This document shows positions 27,115 to 35,732 of a stretch of DNA of 42,972 nt, in pieces. The DNA lies in contig DAOUMF010000067.1 in assembly GCA_034411955.1 (NCBI GenBank), positions 1-42,972 of the forward strand. The letters run 5' to 3'. Below the pieces are notes generated by a model. It was given only the letters and a program-made list of their open reading frames with translations, searched no databases and was not told the DNA's origin. The DNA comes from DAOUMF01 sp034411955. Its GTDB lineage: Bacteria > Chloroflexota > Dehalococcoidia > SM23-28-2 > RBG-16-64-32. The translations under genes were made by a program, and so were the position numbers. Each line of letters begins with the position of its first letter. Position 1 is the stretch's first letter.

Positions 27115-28260
27115 ATGGAGAAGACATTGAGCGATGACCTGACGTTCGACGACCTTGGCCCCCAGCGCGTCTTTCAGTACTACGAGCCGCAGTCCGGCAT
27201 GCGGGCACTTGTCATAATCGATACGGTCCAGTTCCGCTACTCTGGCGGCGGCCTGCGCATGTTGCCGGACATATCTGTGAGCGAGGTCGCGCTCTTGGCG
27301 CGGGCGATGACCTACAAGTTCGCCTGGCTGGATCTCAACGTGGGAGGGGCAAAGGCGGGAATCTGGTTGGATGCCGACAGGCAGGACCGACGCGCGGTGC
27401 TGCAGGCCTTCGGGGAGGCTGCTGCGGACCTCCTTCAGAGCAGAGCCTACATGTGCGGAGTGGACATGGGCACATCCCACGAGGACCTTGAGGTCGTTCG
27501 TGCCGCGGCGGGCCTGCCTGAGGAGGCTGACGAGTTGGCGGCCAGACGTCTGCACGGCCTCACCATGGAGGAACTCGTTACCGGCTACGGCGTGATCAAG
27601 TCCGCCCGCCGAGCGGCCGAGCTTCTGGGACGTCGCCTGGAGGGAGCGTCGATAGTGTTGGAGGGCCTGGGCAAGGTCGGGGCGGGCTGTCTCAGACAGG
27701 CCCGCGACGAGGGAGCGAGAGTCGTCGCCGTATCGACCCTTGCCGGGACGCGGCACGACCCGGAGGGCCTCAACCTCGACCAACTCCTCGCTCTCCGGGA
27801 AGGTGCAGGAGACGAATCCGTCCTGCGATATGAGGGCGGCCGCCTTCTGCCCAGGGAAGCCCTGTATTCCCTGCCTGCCGACATCCTGATCCCCGGCGCG
27901 CGCCCCCACTGCATCACGGGCGAAGTGGCCGGATCCGTCCGCGCTTCCATGATCGTGCCGGCGGCCAACGCTCCGCTGACCTTCGAGGCCGACGCCATCC
28001 TCTACGAGCGAGGTGTAACCGTGGTGCCGGACTTCGTGGCCAATGCCGGGGGCGTCCTCCTGGCTGTGGTGGGCGCCTTCGGTGGGGGCGAGCGCGAGGC
28101 CTTCGCCACCGTCGGCGAGCGCGTCGCTGCCAACACCGAGCGGGCCCTCAGAGAGGCGGAGGCCCGGGGCGTCAGCCCGCAGCGGGCCGCTGTCGCTGTG
28201 GCCCAAGAGTGGCTGGCCAGCCGCGCCCAAGAGCGTCCGCCGGCGAACGCGGAGGCGTAG
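27115..28260 (+). CDS. Glu/Leu/Phe/Val family amino-acid dehydrogenase
   Basis: This 381-residue enzyme catalyses reversible oxidative deamination of an amino acid with NAD(P). The substrate half has YSGGGLRMLPD (about 42-52), ARAMTYKFAWLDLNVGGAKAGI with Lys68 and catalytic Lys80, and AYMCGVDMGTSHEDLEVV. The Rossmann half has IVLEGLGKVGAGCLRQARDEGARVVAVS (GxGxxG near residue 183) and the ending ANAGGVLLAV. It is shorter than hexameric glutamate dehydrogenase (about 420-450) and nearer leucine/phenylalanine dehydrogenase (about 350-370), so a branched or aromatic amino acid is as likely as glutamate. No clear ribosome site precedes the ATG; it lies 12 bases after the dehydrogenase stop and may depend on coupling. 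It may recycle the amino acceptor of the operon. Confidence 0.9.
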   Translation: MEKTLSDDLTFDDLGPQRVFQYYEPQSGMRALVIIDTVQFRYSGGGLRMLPDISVSEVALLARAMTYKFAWLDLNVGGAKAGIWLDADRQDRRAVLQAFGEAAADLLQSRAYMCGVDMGTSHEDLEVVRAAAGLPEEADELAARRLHGLTMEELVTGYGVIKSARRAAELLGRRLEGASIVLEGLGKVGAGCLRQARDEGARVVAVSTLAGTRHDPEGLNLDQLLALREGAGDESVLRYEGGRLLPREALYSLPADILIPGARPHCITGEVAGSVRASMIVPAANAPLTFEADAILYERGVTVVPDFVANAGGVLLAVVGAFGGGEREAFATVGERVAANTERALREAEARGVSPQRAAVAVAQEWLASRAQERPPANAEA

Positions 28261-28416
28261 CCTCAGGATCGGCCTCGGCCGGATTTGCCCTCGCCCGCGG
28301 CGCCACGCCCGCGCTGGCGGGCGGCCTCTCCTGCGACGGGATGTGCGAGGCAACGGCGACCTGTATAGTTGCAGTCGGGCGACAGGCAGACCGAATTCTT
28401 TCTTGAGGTGAGAGCG
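28261..28416. promoter_or_regulatory. Gap with a possible promoter for the ThDP-enzyme gene
   Basis: These 156 bases follow the end of the amino-acid dehydrogenase operon. TATAGT at 28364-28369, preceded by CTG, could be a -10 box 48 bases upstream of the next start. No TTGACA-like box is visible at the right distance. GC-rich self-complementary stretches around 28290-28325 could fold but have no T-run, so I do not call a terminator. Confidence 0.25.
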
Positions 28417-30138
28417 ATGGGCGAGATTACCGGGGGAGAGCTTCTCTTGAGGAGCCTGCACGCGGAGAATGTGCGCCATGTCTGGGCGATCCCCGATGGC
28501 ACGTACATGATCTTCCTGGAAGCGCTGGAACGCCTGGGACCGGAACTGGGGGTGCGGCTGCTGGTGCCCGCGCACGAGGCGGCGGGAGCCCACGCCGCGG
28601 ACGCGATGACCCGCGTGACAGGCGAGCCGGCGGTGGTGATGGCGTGTGCCGGGCCGGGCGCCGCGAACCTGATTTCCGGTGTGCTCTGCGCGCAGGACGA
28701 GGGCAGCCCTGTGGTGGCGATTACGACGACGCGCCGCTCCGACATATCTTACCCGCACCTGGGCGGGATGCAGGTGCTGGACCAGCAGGCGTGCTTCAGG
28801 CCGGCCGTGAAGTGGAATATGCAGGTGAACCAGTGGAAGCGCATCCCGGACGCCGTCCGTCATGCCTTCCGAGCGGCAATGGCGGGACGCCCCGGGCCGG
28901 TGCACATCGAGTTCCCGGAGGACCTGCTCCTGCAGAAGGGCGACGCGGAGAGCGTGGACGTCTGGAAGCGGGACCAGTTCGCCTCGCCGCGGTCCGTCGC
29001 GGACCCGGAGCTGGTGCGGCGGGCTGCCGAGATGATGCTGGACGCCCGCCTGCCGCTGATCCATTGCGGTGGCGGCACACAGCGCGCCGGGGCGGGGGCC
29101 GAAGTTCGGGCCCTTGCCGAGTACCTCGGGTGCCCGGTGACGACTGGCGCCGGCTCGCGGGGGATCATGCCGGACGGACACCCGCTCGTCACCCGGCCGG
29201 TGTCGCCCGCCTCCGCGGTCGTCAAGAACATGGCGGATGTGGTACTGGCCGTCGGCACCAGGTTCGGAGAGCTCGACTTCTGGGGCCGGCCGCCCGTCTG
29301 GCCTCACCCCTCAGGTCAGAAGGTGATACAGGTGGACGTCGATCCGCGGAACATCGCACTGAACCGGCCGGTGGAAGCCGCGCTGGTAGGCGACGCGAGG
29401 GCCGTCCTGGGGCAGGTGCTCGACACCGTCCGGGAGTTGACTGGACCGCGACCGTACTACGAGCAGATCGCCACGATACGGGACGTCGACCAGAAGTGGC
29501 GCGACGAGATCAACCAGCGTGTCGCCGACATGCAGCGCCGGCCAATGATCCCCGGCCAGATCTTCACCGTCGCCAACGACTTCTTTCCCCCGGACGCCAT
29601 CGTCGCCCTCGATGGCGGCAACACCTGCCTCTGGGCGGCTCATTACCTCATGATCCGGGAGCAGCGGTCGATGCTGTGGACTTCCAACGCCGGGCACCTG
29701 GGCACCGGCCTGCCGTTCGCCATAGGCGGGAAGATCGCGGCGCCGGAGCGCACGGTGTTCGCCGTCTGTGGAGACAGCGCGTTCCGGTTCAACATGCAGG
29801 AACTGGAGACGGCGGCCCGCTATGAGCTGCCCATTACCGTCATCGTGGCCGTGGACGGGGCATGGGGGATGGAGAAGAGCGCCCAGCGGCGTGTCTGGGG
29901 GCGGGAAGCGCCCTGGTTCGGCTGCGATCACGCGCCGGTTAGGTATGACCGGGTGGCCGAGGCCATGGGCTGCCACGGCGAGTACGTGGACCGGGCGGTG
30001 GACCTGCCCCCGGCCCTTGAGCGCGCTGCGGCGAGCGGGCGTCCGGCTGTAGTCCACGTGGCAGTGGACCCGGTGGAGAACGAGAACCCGCCGGGGCTGG
30101 GGCTCTGGGTGACCGCGCGCGCCGGTCCGAAGATATAA
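28417..30138 (+). CDS. Acetolactate-synthase-like thiamine-diphosphate-binding protein with altered metal motif
   Basis: This 573-residue protein has the three-domain IlvB/oxalyl-CoA decarboxylase layout: an N-terminal Pyr domain with the conserved cofactor-activating Glu54 in VPAHEAAGAHAADAMTRVTG, a central domain (GCPVTTGAGSRGIMPDGHPL), and a C-terminal PP domain. The metal and diphosphate motif is GDSAFRFNMQELETAARYEL (Asp about 453). The residue 26 positions after this Asp, normally the Mg-binding Asn (NDGAWG in close relatives), is Val here (VDGAWGME). The reaction is therefore uncertain: decarboxylase, carboligase or a non-catalytic relative. ATG 28417 follows GAGGTGAGAGCG, a better start than the ATG at 28369. 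It stands alone, 98 bases upstream of an SDR gene in the same direction. Confidence 0.87.
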   Translation: MGEITGGELLLRSLHAENVRHVWAIPDGTYMIFLEALERLGPELGVRLLVPAHEAAGAHAADAMTRVTGEPAVVMACAGPGAANLISGVLCAQDEGSPVVAITTTRRSDISYPHLGGMQVLDQQACFRPAVKWNMQVNQWKRIPDAVRHAFRAAMAGRPGPVHIEFPEDLLLQKGDAESVDVWKRDQFASPRSVADPELVRRAAEMMLDARLPLIHCGGGTQRAGAGAEVRALAEYLGCPVTTGAGSRGIMPDGHPLVTRPVSPASAVVKNMADVVLAVGTRFGELDFWGRPPVWPHPSGQKVIQVDVDPRNIALNRPVEAALVGDARAVLGQVLDTVRELTGPRPYYEQIATIRDVDQKWRDEINQRVADMQRRPMIPGQIFTVANDFFPPDAIVALDGGNTCLWAAHYLMIREQRSMLWTSNAGHLGTGLPFAIGGKIAAPERTVFAVCGDSAFRFNMQELETAARYELPITVIVAVDGAWGMEKSAQRRVWGREAPWFGCDHAPVRYDRVAEAMGCHGEYVDRAVDLPPALERAAASGRPAVVHVAVDPVENENPPGLGLWVTARAGPKI

Positions 30139-30236
30139 GAGCCCGGCGTGAGACACCGGCAGGACAAGCCGGCGCTGGTCACCGGCGGGGACGCGATCGT
30201 TAGCAGCGCCTCCCGAGGAGCGCGAAGGAGTGAGTT

Positions 30237-31082
30237 GTGAAAGAGTTCAATGACAAGGTCGCCGTAGTAACAGGAGCCGCCAGCGGCATTGGGCGGGCAC
30301 TCGCGGAGCGCTTCGCTGCTGAGCACATGAAGGTTGTCCTCGCTGACGTTGAGGAGGAGACCCTCGCCAAGGTCGAAGCCGAGATGAAGGCCGACGGCGC
30401 GAACGTGCTGGCGGTACCTACCGACGTTTCCAGGGCGGGGGACGTAGAGGCGCTCGCCCAGAGGGCTTTCGGCGCTTTCGGTGCGGTCCATGTCCTGTGC
30501 AATAACGCTGGCGTAGCCGTTGGCGGGGTCTCGTGGCAGCAGACCGTCAAGGACTGGGAGTGGATCTTGGGCGTCAATCTCTGGGGGGTGATTCACGGCA
30601 TAAGAGCCTTCGTGCCTGCCATGCTCGATCAGGACACCGAGGGCCACATCGTCAACACCGCGTCCGGAGCGGGACTGCACACACGTCCCTGGCTCTCGAT
30701 GTATTGTGCGACGAAGCACGCCGTCGTCGCCCTGTCCGAATCGCTGCACCACGAGCTCGCCCTCACCGGCGCCAAGCTGAAGGTGTCGGTGCTCTGCCCG
30801 GCCGTCGTCAACACGCGGATCGGCGAGTCCGAACGCAACCGCCCAGCCGAGTTGCGGGATGTAGGCGCCTCCCAGGCCGGGAGCCCGCAGATGGAGGTGA
30901 TGGAGCAGGCGTTCCGCCAGCTTCTGGCCACGGGACTCTCCCCGGAGCAGGTCGCCGAGGCAGTCTTTCAGGCCGTAAGGGACGAGAGCTTCTACATAGT
31001 CACCCATCCCGAGACCAAAGATCGAGTGAGAGCACGCATGACAGACATTGAGGAGGGTAGGAACCCCACACTAGTGGTCTGA
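30237..31082 (+). CDS. SDR-family NAD(P)-dependent oxidoreductase
   Basis: This 281-residue classical short-chain dehydrogenase has the cofactor motif VVTGAASGIGRALAERF (TGxxxGxG at residues 12-19), an Asp in VLADVEEE at the end of beta 2 that favours NAD, the structural motif LCNNAGVAVGG, and the catalytic Ser in NTASGAGLHT with Tyr156 and Lys160 in MYCATKHAVVAL. The active site is complete, so an alcohol/ketone oxidoreductase role is expected; the substrate is unknown. GTG 30237 has AAGGAG seven bases upstream. The C-terminal ALLDES-like lid is extended by about 30 residues relative to 250-residue members. It lies 98 bases after the ThDP enzyme gene and may be cotranscribed. Confidence 0.92.
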   Translation: MKEFNDKVAVVTGAASGIGRALAERFAAEHMKVVLADVEEETLAKVEAEMKADGANVLAVPTDVSRAGDVEALAQRAFGAFGAVHVLCNNAGVAVGGVSWQQTVKDWEWILGVNLWGVIHGIRAFVPAMLDQDTEGHIVNTASGAGLHTRPWLSMYCATKHAVVALSESLHHELALTGAKLKVSVLCPAVVNTRIGESERNRPAELRDVGASQAGSPQMEVMEQAFRQLLATGLSPEQVAEAVFQAVRDESFYIVTHPETKDRVRARMTDIEEGRNPTLVV

Positions 31083-31234
31083 CGCTGACCGCGTAGTTGT
31101 GTCGTCAGCACTTGGGAACAGATAGACGTGGGCGAAAGGAATGCGTTGCCCCTGCAAGCTGCTAGTATTGTCACAAGCACATCCAGTGGCGTGGCCGCCC
31201 CCACAGACGCCTGGCTTTCTAGGAGGGTTCGAGG

Positions 31235-31726
31235 ATGGAGGAGCGGCTTCCAGATGCGGAGCTTCTCAAGCGAGTCGAGGAATCGGCCTACAACTATGAG
31301 AAGGCCTATCATGGCTGCTCTCAGTGTGTGTTGCAGGCGATCCAAGACCACTTGAAGGTGGGCAACGAGGCCACATTCAGGTCGGCGAGCGCCCTCGCCG
31401 GCGGCGTTGCCCTCATGGGCGACTCCTGCGGAGCGCTGGTCGCGGGCATGATGGCGCTGGGCCTGGTCTTCGGCCGTCAGAAGATCGAGGACTTCCCGCA
31501 GCTTGCCAGTTCAATGGTGCCGGCGCGAACGCTCTACGCCAGGTTCCGAGAGGAATTCGGGAGCTGCCTCTGCCGGGACGTGATGACGGCGCAGGTGGGC
31601 AGATTCTATGATCTGGCTGCCGAGTACCACCAGTTCCAGGAGGCTGGCGGCTACGAGCGATGCTCAACGGTTGCGGCCAAGACTGCTCGCATGGCCGCTG
31701 ACCTGATCCTGGCGGCCCGGGGCTAG
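31235..31726 (+). CDS. C_GCAxxG_C_C family putative redox protein
   Basis: This 163-residue protein matches the C-GCAxxG-C-C family (TIGR01909 / PF09719), a group of small cysteine-rich proteins thought to bind a metal or redox cofactor. The cysteines are C28 and C31 in YHGCSQCVLQA, C65 in MGDSCGALVAGMMALGL, C111 and C113 in FGSCLCRDV, and C143 in YERCSTVAAKTARMA. This is the full set expected, although the first motif reads GCSQC. No signal peptide is visible, so it is cytoplasmic. ATG 31235 has AGGAGGG eight bases upstream, a strong site. It is flanked by 150-base gaps and so may be its own transcription unit. The partner and reaction are unknown. Confidence 0.9.
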   Translation: MEERLPDAELLKRVEESAYNYEKAYHGCSQCVLQAIQDHLKVGNEATFRSASALAGGVALMGDSCGALVAGMMALGLVFGRQKIEDFPQLASSMVPARTLYARFREEFGSCLCRDVMTAQVGRFYDLAAEYHQFQEAGGYERCSTVAAKTARMAADLILAARG

Positions 31727-31891
31727 CGTAGGGAATCCGCGCTTCAGCGGCGTTGGCCTCTCAAGTGGCTGGGATCGGGTACAAGTCCGTCTTGTCGGTT
31801 ATGGACTGCTCGCACAAATGGCACTTTCGCTGACGGCGCACAATTGGCGTCGGCCATCACGGGTAGACAGACTTCATGAAAGGTCGCTGTC

Positions 31892-33097
31892 ATGACGCTG
31901 GCTCTGGAAGGAATCAAGGTGGTGGAGGTGTCCACCTGGGTGGCCGCACCAGTCTGCGGCGTCCTGCTGGCCGAGTTCGGAGCCGAGGTGATCAGGATCG
32001 AACACCTGCAGGGGGATCCCGTTCGCGGCCTGCTGCCGCGGGGATCGGCAGCCGGTAGCGTGTTCAACTGGTGGTGGGAGATGTGGAATCGCAGCAAGAG
32101 AGGGATGGCCCTGAACCTCGGCACGCCAGAAGGACGCGAGATTGTTCATAAGCTGGCGGCGCAGAGCGACATCTTCCTGACGAACCTCCGCCCCAGCGTA
32201 CTGGAGCGGGCGGAACTCGACTACCAGAGGATGCGTGAGATGAACCCGCGGATCATCTACGCCCACATCACGGGGTACGGAGCCAAGGGTCCGGAGACAG
32301 AACGGCCCTCCTTCGACGCTCTTGCGTTCTGGACTCGGAGCGGCTTTGCTACCATCTTGGGCGAGCCCGATGGCCCTCCCGTTGGCCTTGAGGGGGCCAT
32401 GGGAGACCATCCTACGGGCAACTTCGCGCTGGCCGGCATCGCCCTCGCCCTGTATGCGCGCGAACGCACCGGCGTGGGTCAGAAGGTGGATGTTTCTCTG
32501 CTCGGGAGCGGATGCTGGGTAAACGGTGTTGACCTCCAATGGGCCCTGGCTTTTGGGGCTAATCCCCCAAATCTCTCCCGAAAGAAGGTCCCCAACCCCT
32601 TGTCGAACTCCTACCAGGCTCGATGCGGGCGGTGGCTCCGGCTCTGCATGATGGAGAGCGATCGATACTGGCCCGCCTTCTGCAAGGCCTTGGGGAGGCC
32701 GGATCTGGAGGGCGATCCCAGGTTTGTGTCGTTTGTCGATAGAGCCAACAACCGCGAGGCTCTTATCGCACTTCTCGAAGAGATCATCGCTGGCAAGAAC
32801 CGAGATGAGTGGGCGCCGCTCTTCGACCGGTACGAGCTGCCCTGGGACCCGGTCCAGACGATGACCGAGGTGGCGCAGGATCCGAGCGTCCTGGCTAACG
32901 ACTGCATCGCCGAGTACGAGCATTTCTCCGGACGTCGGGTGAAGAGCGTGGCATCTCCGATTCACTTGAGTGAGACGCCGGCTGCCGTTCGGCACGGTGC
33001 TCCCGAGCACGGCCAGCACAATGAGGAGATCCTGCTTGAGCTAGGATTCGACTGGGCTGAGATCGAGCGTCTGAAAGAGAAAAGGGCGATACTGTGA
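31892..33097 (+). CDS. CaiB/BaiF family CoA-transferase
   Basis: This 401-residue family III CoA-transferase moves CoA between carboxylic acids through an Asp-linked intermediate. Visible features are IKVVEVSTWVAAPVCGVLLAEFGAEVIRIE at the N-terminus, NRSKRGMALNLGTPEGREI, FLTNLRPSVLERAEL, and the catalytic Asp172 in AMGDHPTGNFALAGIALALY followed by ERTGVGQKVDVSLL. Asp172 sits where formyl-CoA transferase has Asp169. Length is typical. It dimerises as interlocked rings in known members. Neighbours are an amidohydrolase downstream (79-base gap) and a redox protein upstream, so a catabolic acid-activation step is likely. The acids used cannot be predicted. Confidence 0.94.
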   Translation: MTLALEGIKVVEVSTWVAAPVCGVLLAEFGAEVIRIEHLQGDPVRGLLPRGSAAGSVFNWWWEMWNRSKRGMALNLGTPEGREIVHKLAAQSDIFLTNLRPSVLERAELDYQRMREMNPRIIYAHITGYGAKGPETERPSFDALAFWTRSGFATILGEPDGPPVGLEGAMGDHPTGNFALAGIALALYARERTGVGQKVDVSLLGSGCWVNGVDLQWALAFGANPPNLSRKKVPNPLSNSYQARCGRWLRLCMMESDRYWPAFCKALGRPDLEGDPRFVSFVDRANNREALIALLEEIIAGKNRDEWAPLFDRYELPWDPVQTMTEVAQDPSVLANDCIAEYEHFSGRRVKSVASPIHLSETPAAVRHGAPEHGQHNEEILLELGFDWAEIERLKEKRAIL

Positions 33098-33175
33098 CGG
33101 ACCCCTTCGGTCAGGCCGCACGATTTCGGTGAGTCCCATGTCTGAACTCAAACAGGCGAGAGAGGGGCATCGAAG

Positions 33176-34123
33176 ATGTCACAAGTCATAGATTTGGACC
33201 TCGACCTGCCTCCCACCAGCGAGGCCGAGTTAGTCGGGCAGATTCGCGCGCTCATGCAGTACCGTGGACAGAAGGGCGTGCCCAACTATCTGCACATCTT
33301 CGGCCCAAGAATGGCGCGCGCCTTGGGGCTGACGCTCGAAGAGGTGGAGAGAATGTGGGATGAGCTTTCCCCTCAGGAGTTCGAGAGCGCCCTCCGGGAA
33401 AGGGCAGGAGGGCTGGCGCCGTCCCTGCCGGATTTCGTTGCCCAAATGGATGACGCCGGAGTCCAGTGGGGCCTCATCGGCGCTGGCAGCAACGACAGGA
33501 CCGCCGAGATCGTGTCGCAGTTCCCCGACAGGTTCATCGGCGAGGCCATGGTCAATCCACACGACGGCATGAAGGCGGTGAGAGAGCTGGAAAGGGCTGT
33601 CAAGGAGTTGGGCCTAAAGAGCTTCTACGCCTCACCCTTCAGGTACGGCATTCGACCTAACGACAAGAAGTTCTATCCTCTGTACGCCAAAGCGGTAGAG
33701 CTGTGCGTCCCCGTGTTTGTCTATTGCACCATGAACTACCGCACCGACTTCCCCATGGACTTGGCACACCCTCTCTGCCTGGACGAGGTGGCCAGGGACT
33801 TCCCCGAGATGACGATTATCGCCAATTGCGGTGGCTGGCCTTGGGTGCCTGACATGATCGGGGTGGCCCGCAGGCATCAGAATCTGTACATCGACACGGC
33901 AGCCCACCGGCCGAAGTACTTGGCGACACCAGGCTCCGGATGGGAGATGCTGATGCAGTTCGGCAACACCCTGCTCCAGGACAGAATCGTCTTCGCCTCG
34001 GGTTGGAGCAACTACCAGATGCCAATAGGGGACGTCGTCGAGGAGATGAAGGCCCTTCCTCTCAAGGAGGATGTCAAGGAGAAGTGGCTCTACCGGAACG
34101 CGACGAGGATTTTCCAGACTTGA
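33176..34123 (+). CDS. Amidohydrolase-2 (TIM-barrel metal-dependent hydrolase) family protein
   Basis: This 315-residue protein has the amidohydrolase-2 pattern found in gamma-resorcylate and ACMSD-type decarboxylases and lactonases: GLIGAGSNDRTAEIVSQFPDRFIGEAMVNPHDG, AVKELGLKSFYASPFRYGIRPNDKKFYPLYAKAVELCVPVFVY, then MTIIANCGGWPWVPDMIGVARRHQNLYIDTAAH and RIVFASGWSNYQM. The usual N-terminal HxH metal motif is not apparent. The late catalytic Asp motif (GSDxP/GTDWP) reads ASGWSNYQ, and the mid-barrel motif usually containing His (ANCGG for AHxGG) has Asn-Cys. So the metal site looks depleted and the protein may use a different chemistry or none. ATG 33176 follows GAGAGGGGCATCGAAG. Confidence 0.82.
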   Translation: MSQVIDLDLDLPPTSEAELVGQIRALMQYRGQKGVPNYLHIFGPRMARALGLTLEEVERMWDELSPQEFESALRERAGGLAPSLPDFVAQMDDAGVQWGLIGAGSNDRTAEIVSQFPDRFIGEAMVNPHDGMKAVRELERAVKELGLKSFYASPFRYGIRPNDKKFYPLYAKAVELCVPVFVYCTMNYRTDFPMDLAHPLCLDEVARDFPEMTIIANCGGWPWVPDMIGVARRHQNLYIDTAAHRPKYLATPGSGWEMLMQFGNTLLQDRIVFASGWSNYQMPIGDVVEEMKALPLKEDVKEKWLYRNATRIFQT

Positions 34124-34197
34124 TGGTTCGGCCTTGACTGCCCAGCCGCAATCTGGCACGGTAACGGAGTCGCAATCGCAGAGGCAGGAGGAGCCCT

Positions 34198-35637
34198 ATG
34201 GATGACATCGCCCTTCTCGACGGCACCGCTCAGGCCGACCTCGTGCGCCGCAAACAGGTCAAGCCCATCGAACTCGTTGACGCCGCCATCGAGCGCATCG
34301 AGCGCCTCAACCCCACCCTCAACGCCGTCGTCACCCCCATGTACGACGAGGCCCGCAAGGTCGCCTCCGCGCCCCTGCCCGATGGCCCCTTCGCCGGTGT
34401 GCCCTTCCTCCTCAAGGACCTCGGACCCCAGTACGCCGGCGTGCGCCTCACCGAGGGCTCGGCCCTGCTCCGCGACTACGTGTCCGACCATGACACCGAG
34501 CTCGTCGTTCGTCAGAAGCGCGCTGGCTTGATCGTGGTGGGCAAGACCAACACCCCGGAGTTCGGCCTCATGCCCACCACCGAGCCCCGCCTCTTCGGCC
34601 CCACTCACAACCCCTGGGACACCGGCCGCACTCCCGGCGGCTCCAGCGGTGGCTCCGCTGCCGCCGTGGCCGCTGGCATCGTCGCCCTCGCCCATGGCAA
34701 CGACGGCGGTGGCTCCGTCCGCATCCCCGCCTCCTGCTGCGGTGTGTTCGGCCTCAAGCCCACCCGCGCCCGCACACCGCTGGGCCCCGACCTCGGCGAG
34801 GACTGGCACGGTCTCGTGAACGACCACGCCCTCACCCGCTCCGTGCGCGACAGCGCTGCCCTCCTGGACGCCACCTCCGGCCCCGATCTGGGCGACCCGT
34901 ACTGGGCGCCGCCGCCGGAGCGACCTTTCCTTGAGGAGGTCGGCGCCGATCCCGGCCGCCTTCGCATCGCCTTTACTGTCGACGCTGGCACCGGCGTCTC
35001 CGTCCACCCCGACTGCGTGGGCGCCCTCGAGGACGCCGCCGCCCTCTGCGCCGACCTGGGCCACGAGGTCGTGGAGGGCGCGCCCCCGCTCGACAGGGAA
35101 CGCCTCACTGAATCGATCATCAACCTCATATCCGCTTCCACCACCGCCCAGGTCGATGATTGGGCTGGCCGCGCCGGCCGCGCGCCCACCGAGGACCTCC
35201 TCGAACCATACACCTGGGCCCTGTACCAACTGGGGCGACAGCGGCTCGCCTCAGACTACATCCTGGGCGTTCAGGACCTCCACCGTCTGAGCCGTGACAT
35301 CGCCCGCTTCTTCGTGGACTACGATATCTTGCTCACGCCCACCCTGGCCGAGCCGCCCCTCCCTCTTGGCAGCTTCGACCCCACCCCGGAAGACCCGCTC
35401 CAGGGCCTGACCCGCGCCTCCGCCTTCATGCCCTTTACCCCGATCTCCAACGTCACCGGCCAGCCCGCCATGTCCGTGCCCCTGTACTGGAACGCCGAGG
35501 GCCTGCCGGTGGGTGCCCACTTCGTCGCTCGCTTCGGGGACGAGGCCACCTTGTTCCGCCTCGCCGCTCAGTTGGAGGAGGCCCGGCCCTGGGCGGACCG
35601 CCGTCCGCCCATCTCGGCCGAAGCCGTGTCCGCGTGA
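34198..35637 (+). CDS. Amidase (amidase-signature family)
   Basis: This 479-residue amidase-signature hydrolase cleaves C-N amide bonds. The Ser-Ser-Lys triad is intact: Lys73 in PFLLKDLG, the cis-Ser in TPGGSSGGSAAAVAAG (Ser149/150) and nucleophile Ser173 in GNDGGGSVRIPASCCGVFGLKPTR. The end motif LPVGAHFVARFGDEATLFRLAAQLEEARPW is typical of GatA-like and 6-aminohexanoate/aryl amidases. No GatB/GatC partner is nearby, so this is a stand-alone catabolic amidase rather than the tRNA amidotransferase subunit. ATG 34198 has GGAGGAG five bases upstream. No signal peptide is visible. It lies 74 bases after the amidohydrolase gene. The substrate is unknown. Confidence 0.94.
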   Translation: MDDIALLDGTAQADLVRRKQVKPIELVDAAIERIERLNPTLNAVVTPMYDEARKVASAPLPDGPFAGVPFLLKDLGPQYAGVRLTEGSALLRDYVSDHDTELVVRQKRAGLIVVGKTNTPEFGLMPTTEPRLFGPTHNPWDTGRTPGGSSGGSAAAVAAGIVALAHGNDGGGSVRIPASCCGVFGLKPTRARTPLGPDLGEDWHGLVNDHALTRSVRDSAALLDATSGPDLGDPYWAPPPERPFLEEVGADPGRLRIAFTVDAGTGVSVHPDCVGALEDAAALCADLGHEVVEGAPPLDRERLTESIINLISASTTAQVDDWAGRAGRAPTEDLLEPYTWALYQLGRQRLASDYILGVQDLHRLSRDIARFFVDYDILLTPTLAEPPLPLGSFDPTPEDPLQGLTRASAFMPFTPISNVTGQPAMSVPLYWNAEGLPVGAHFVARFGDEATLFRLAAQLEEARPWADRRPPISAEAVSA

Positions 35638-35732
35638 CGCGTGCTGGATGCGCGGGTTCATGGCGGATCTGTTGCACGCCGCGACGGGCGCTCTCATTGA
35701 CCTGCCTCGTGCGGTCTGATATAGCTGGTGAC

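Noticed and set aside
26974..29307. A 777-codon open frame on the minus strand
   Set aside because: It lies antisense to the aldehyde dehydrogenase end, the amino-acid dehydrogenase and the ThDP enzyme, all with intact motifs. Its product is Arg/Gly/His-rich without any motif; GC-rich codon bias leaves the opposite frame free of stops.
31083..31234. Possible riboswitch or small RNA before the C_GCAxxG_C_C gene
   Set aside because: No known aptamer core or paired-helix arrangement could be recognised; only the AGGAGGG ribosome site stands out.
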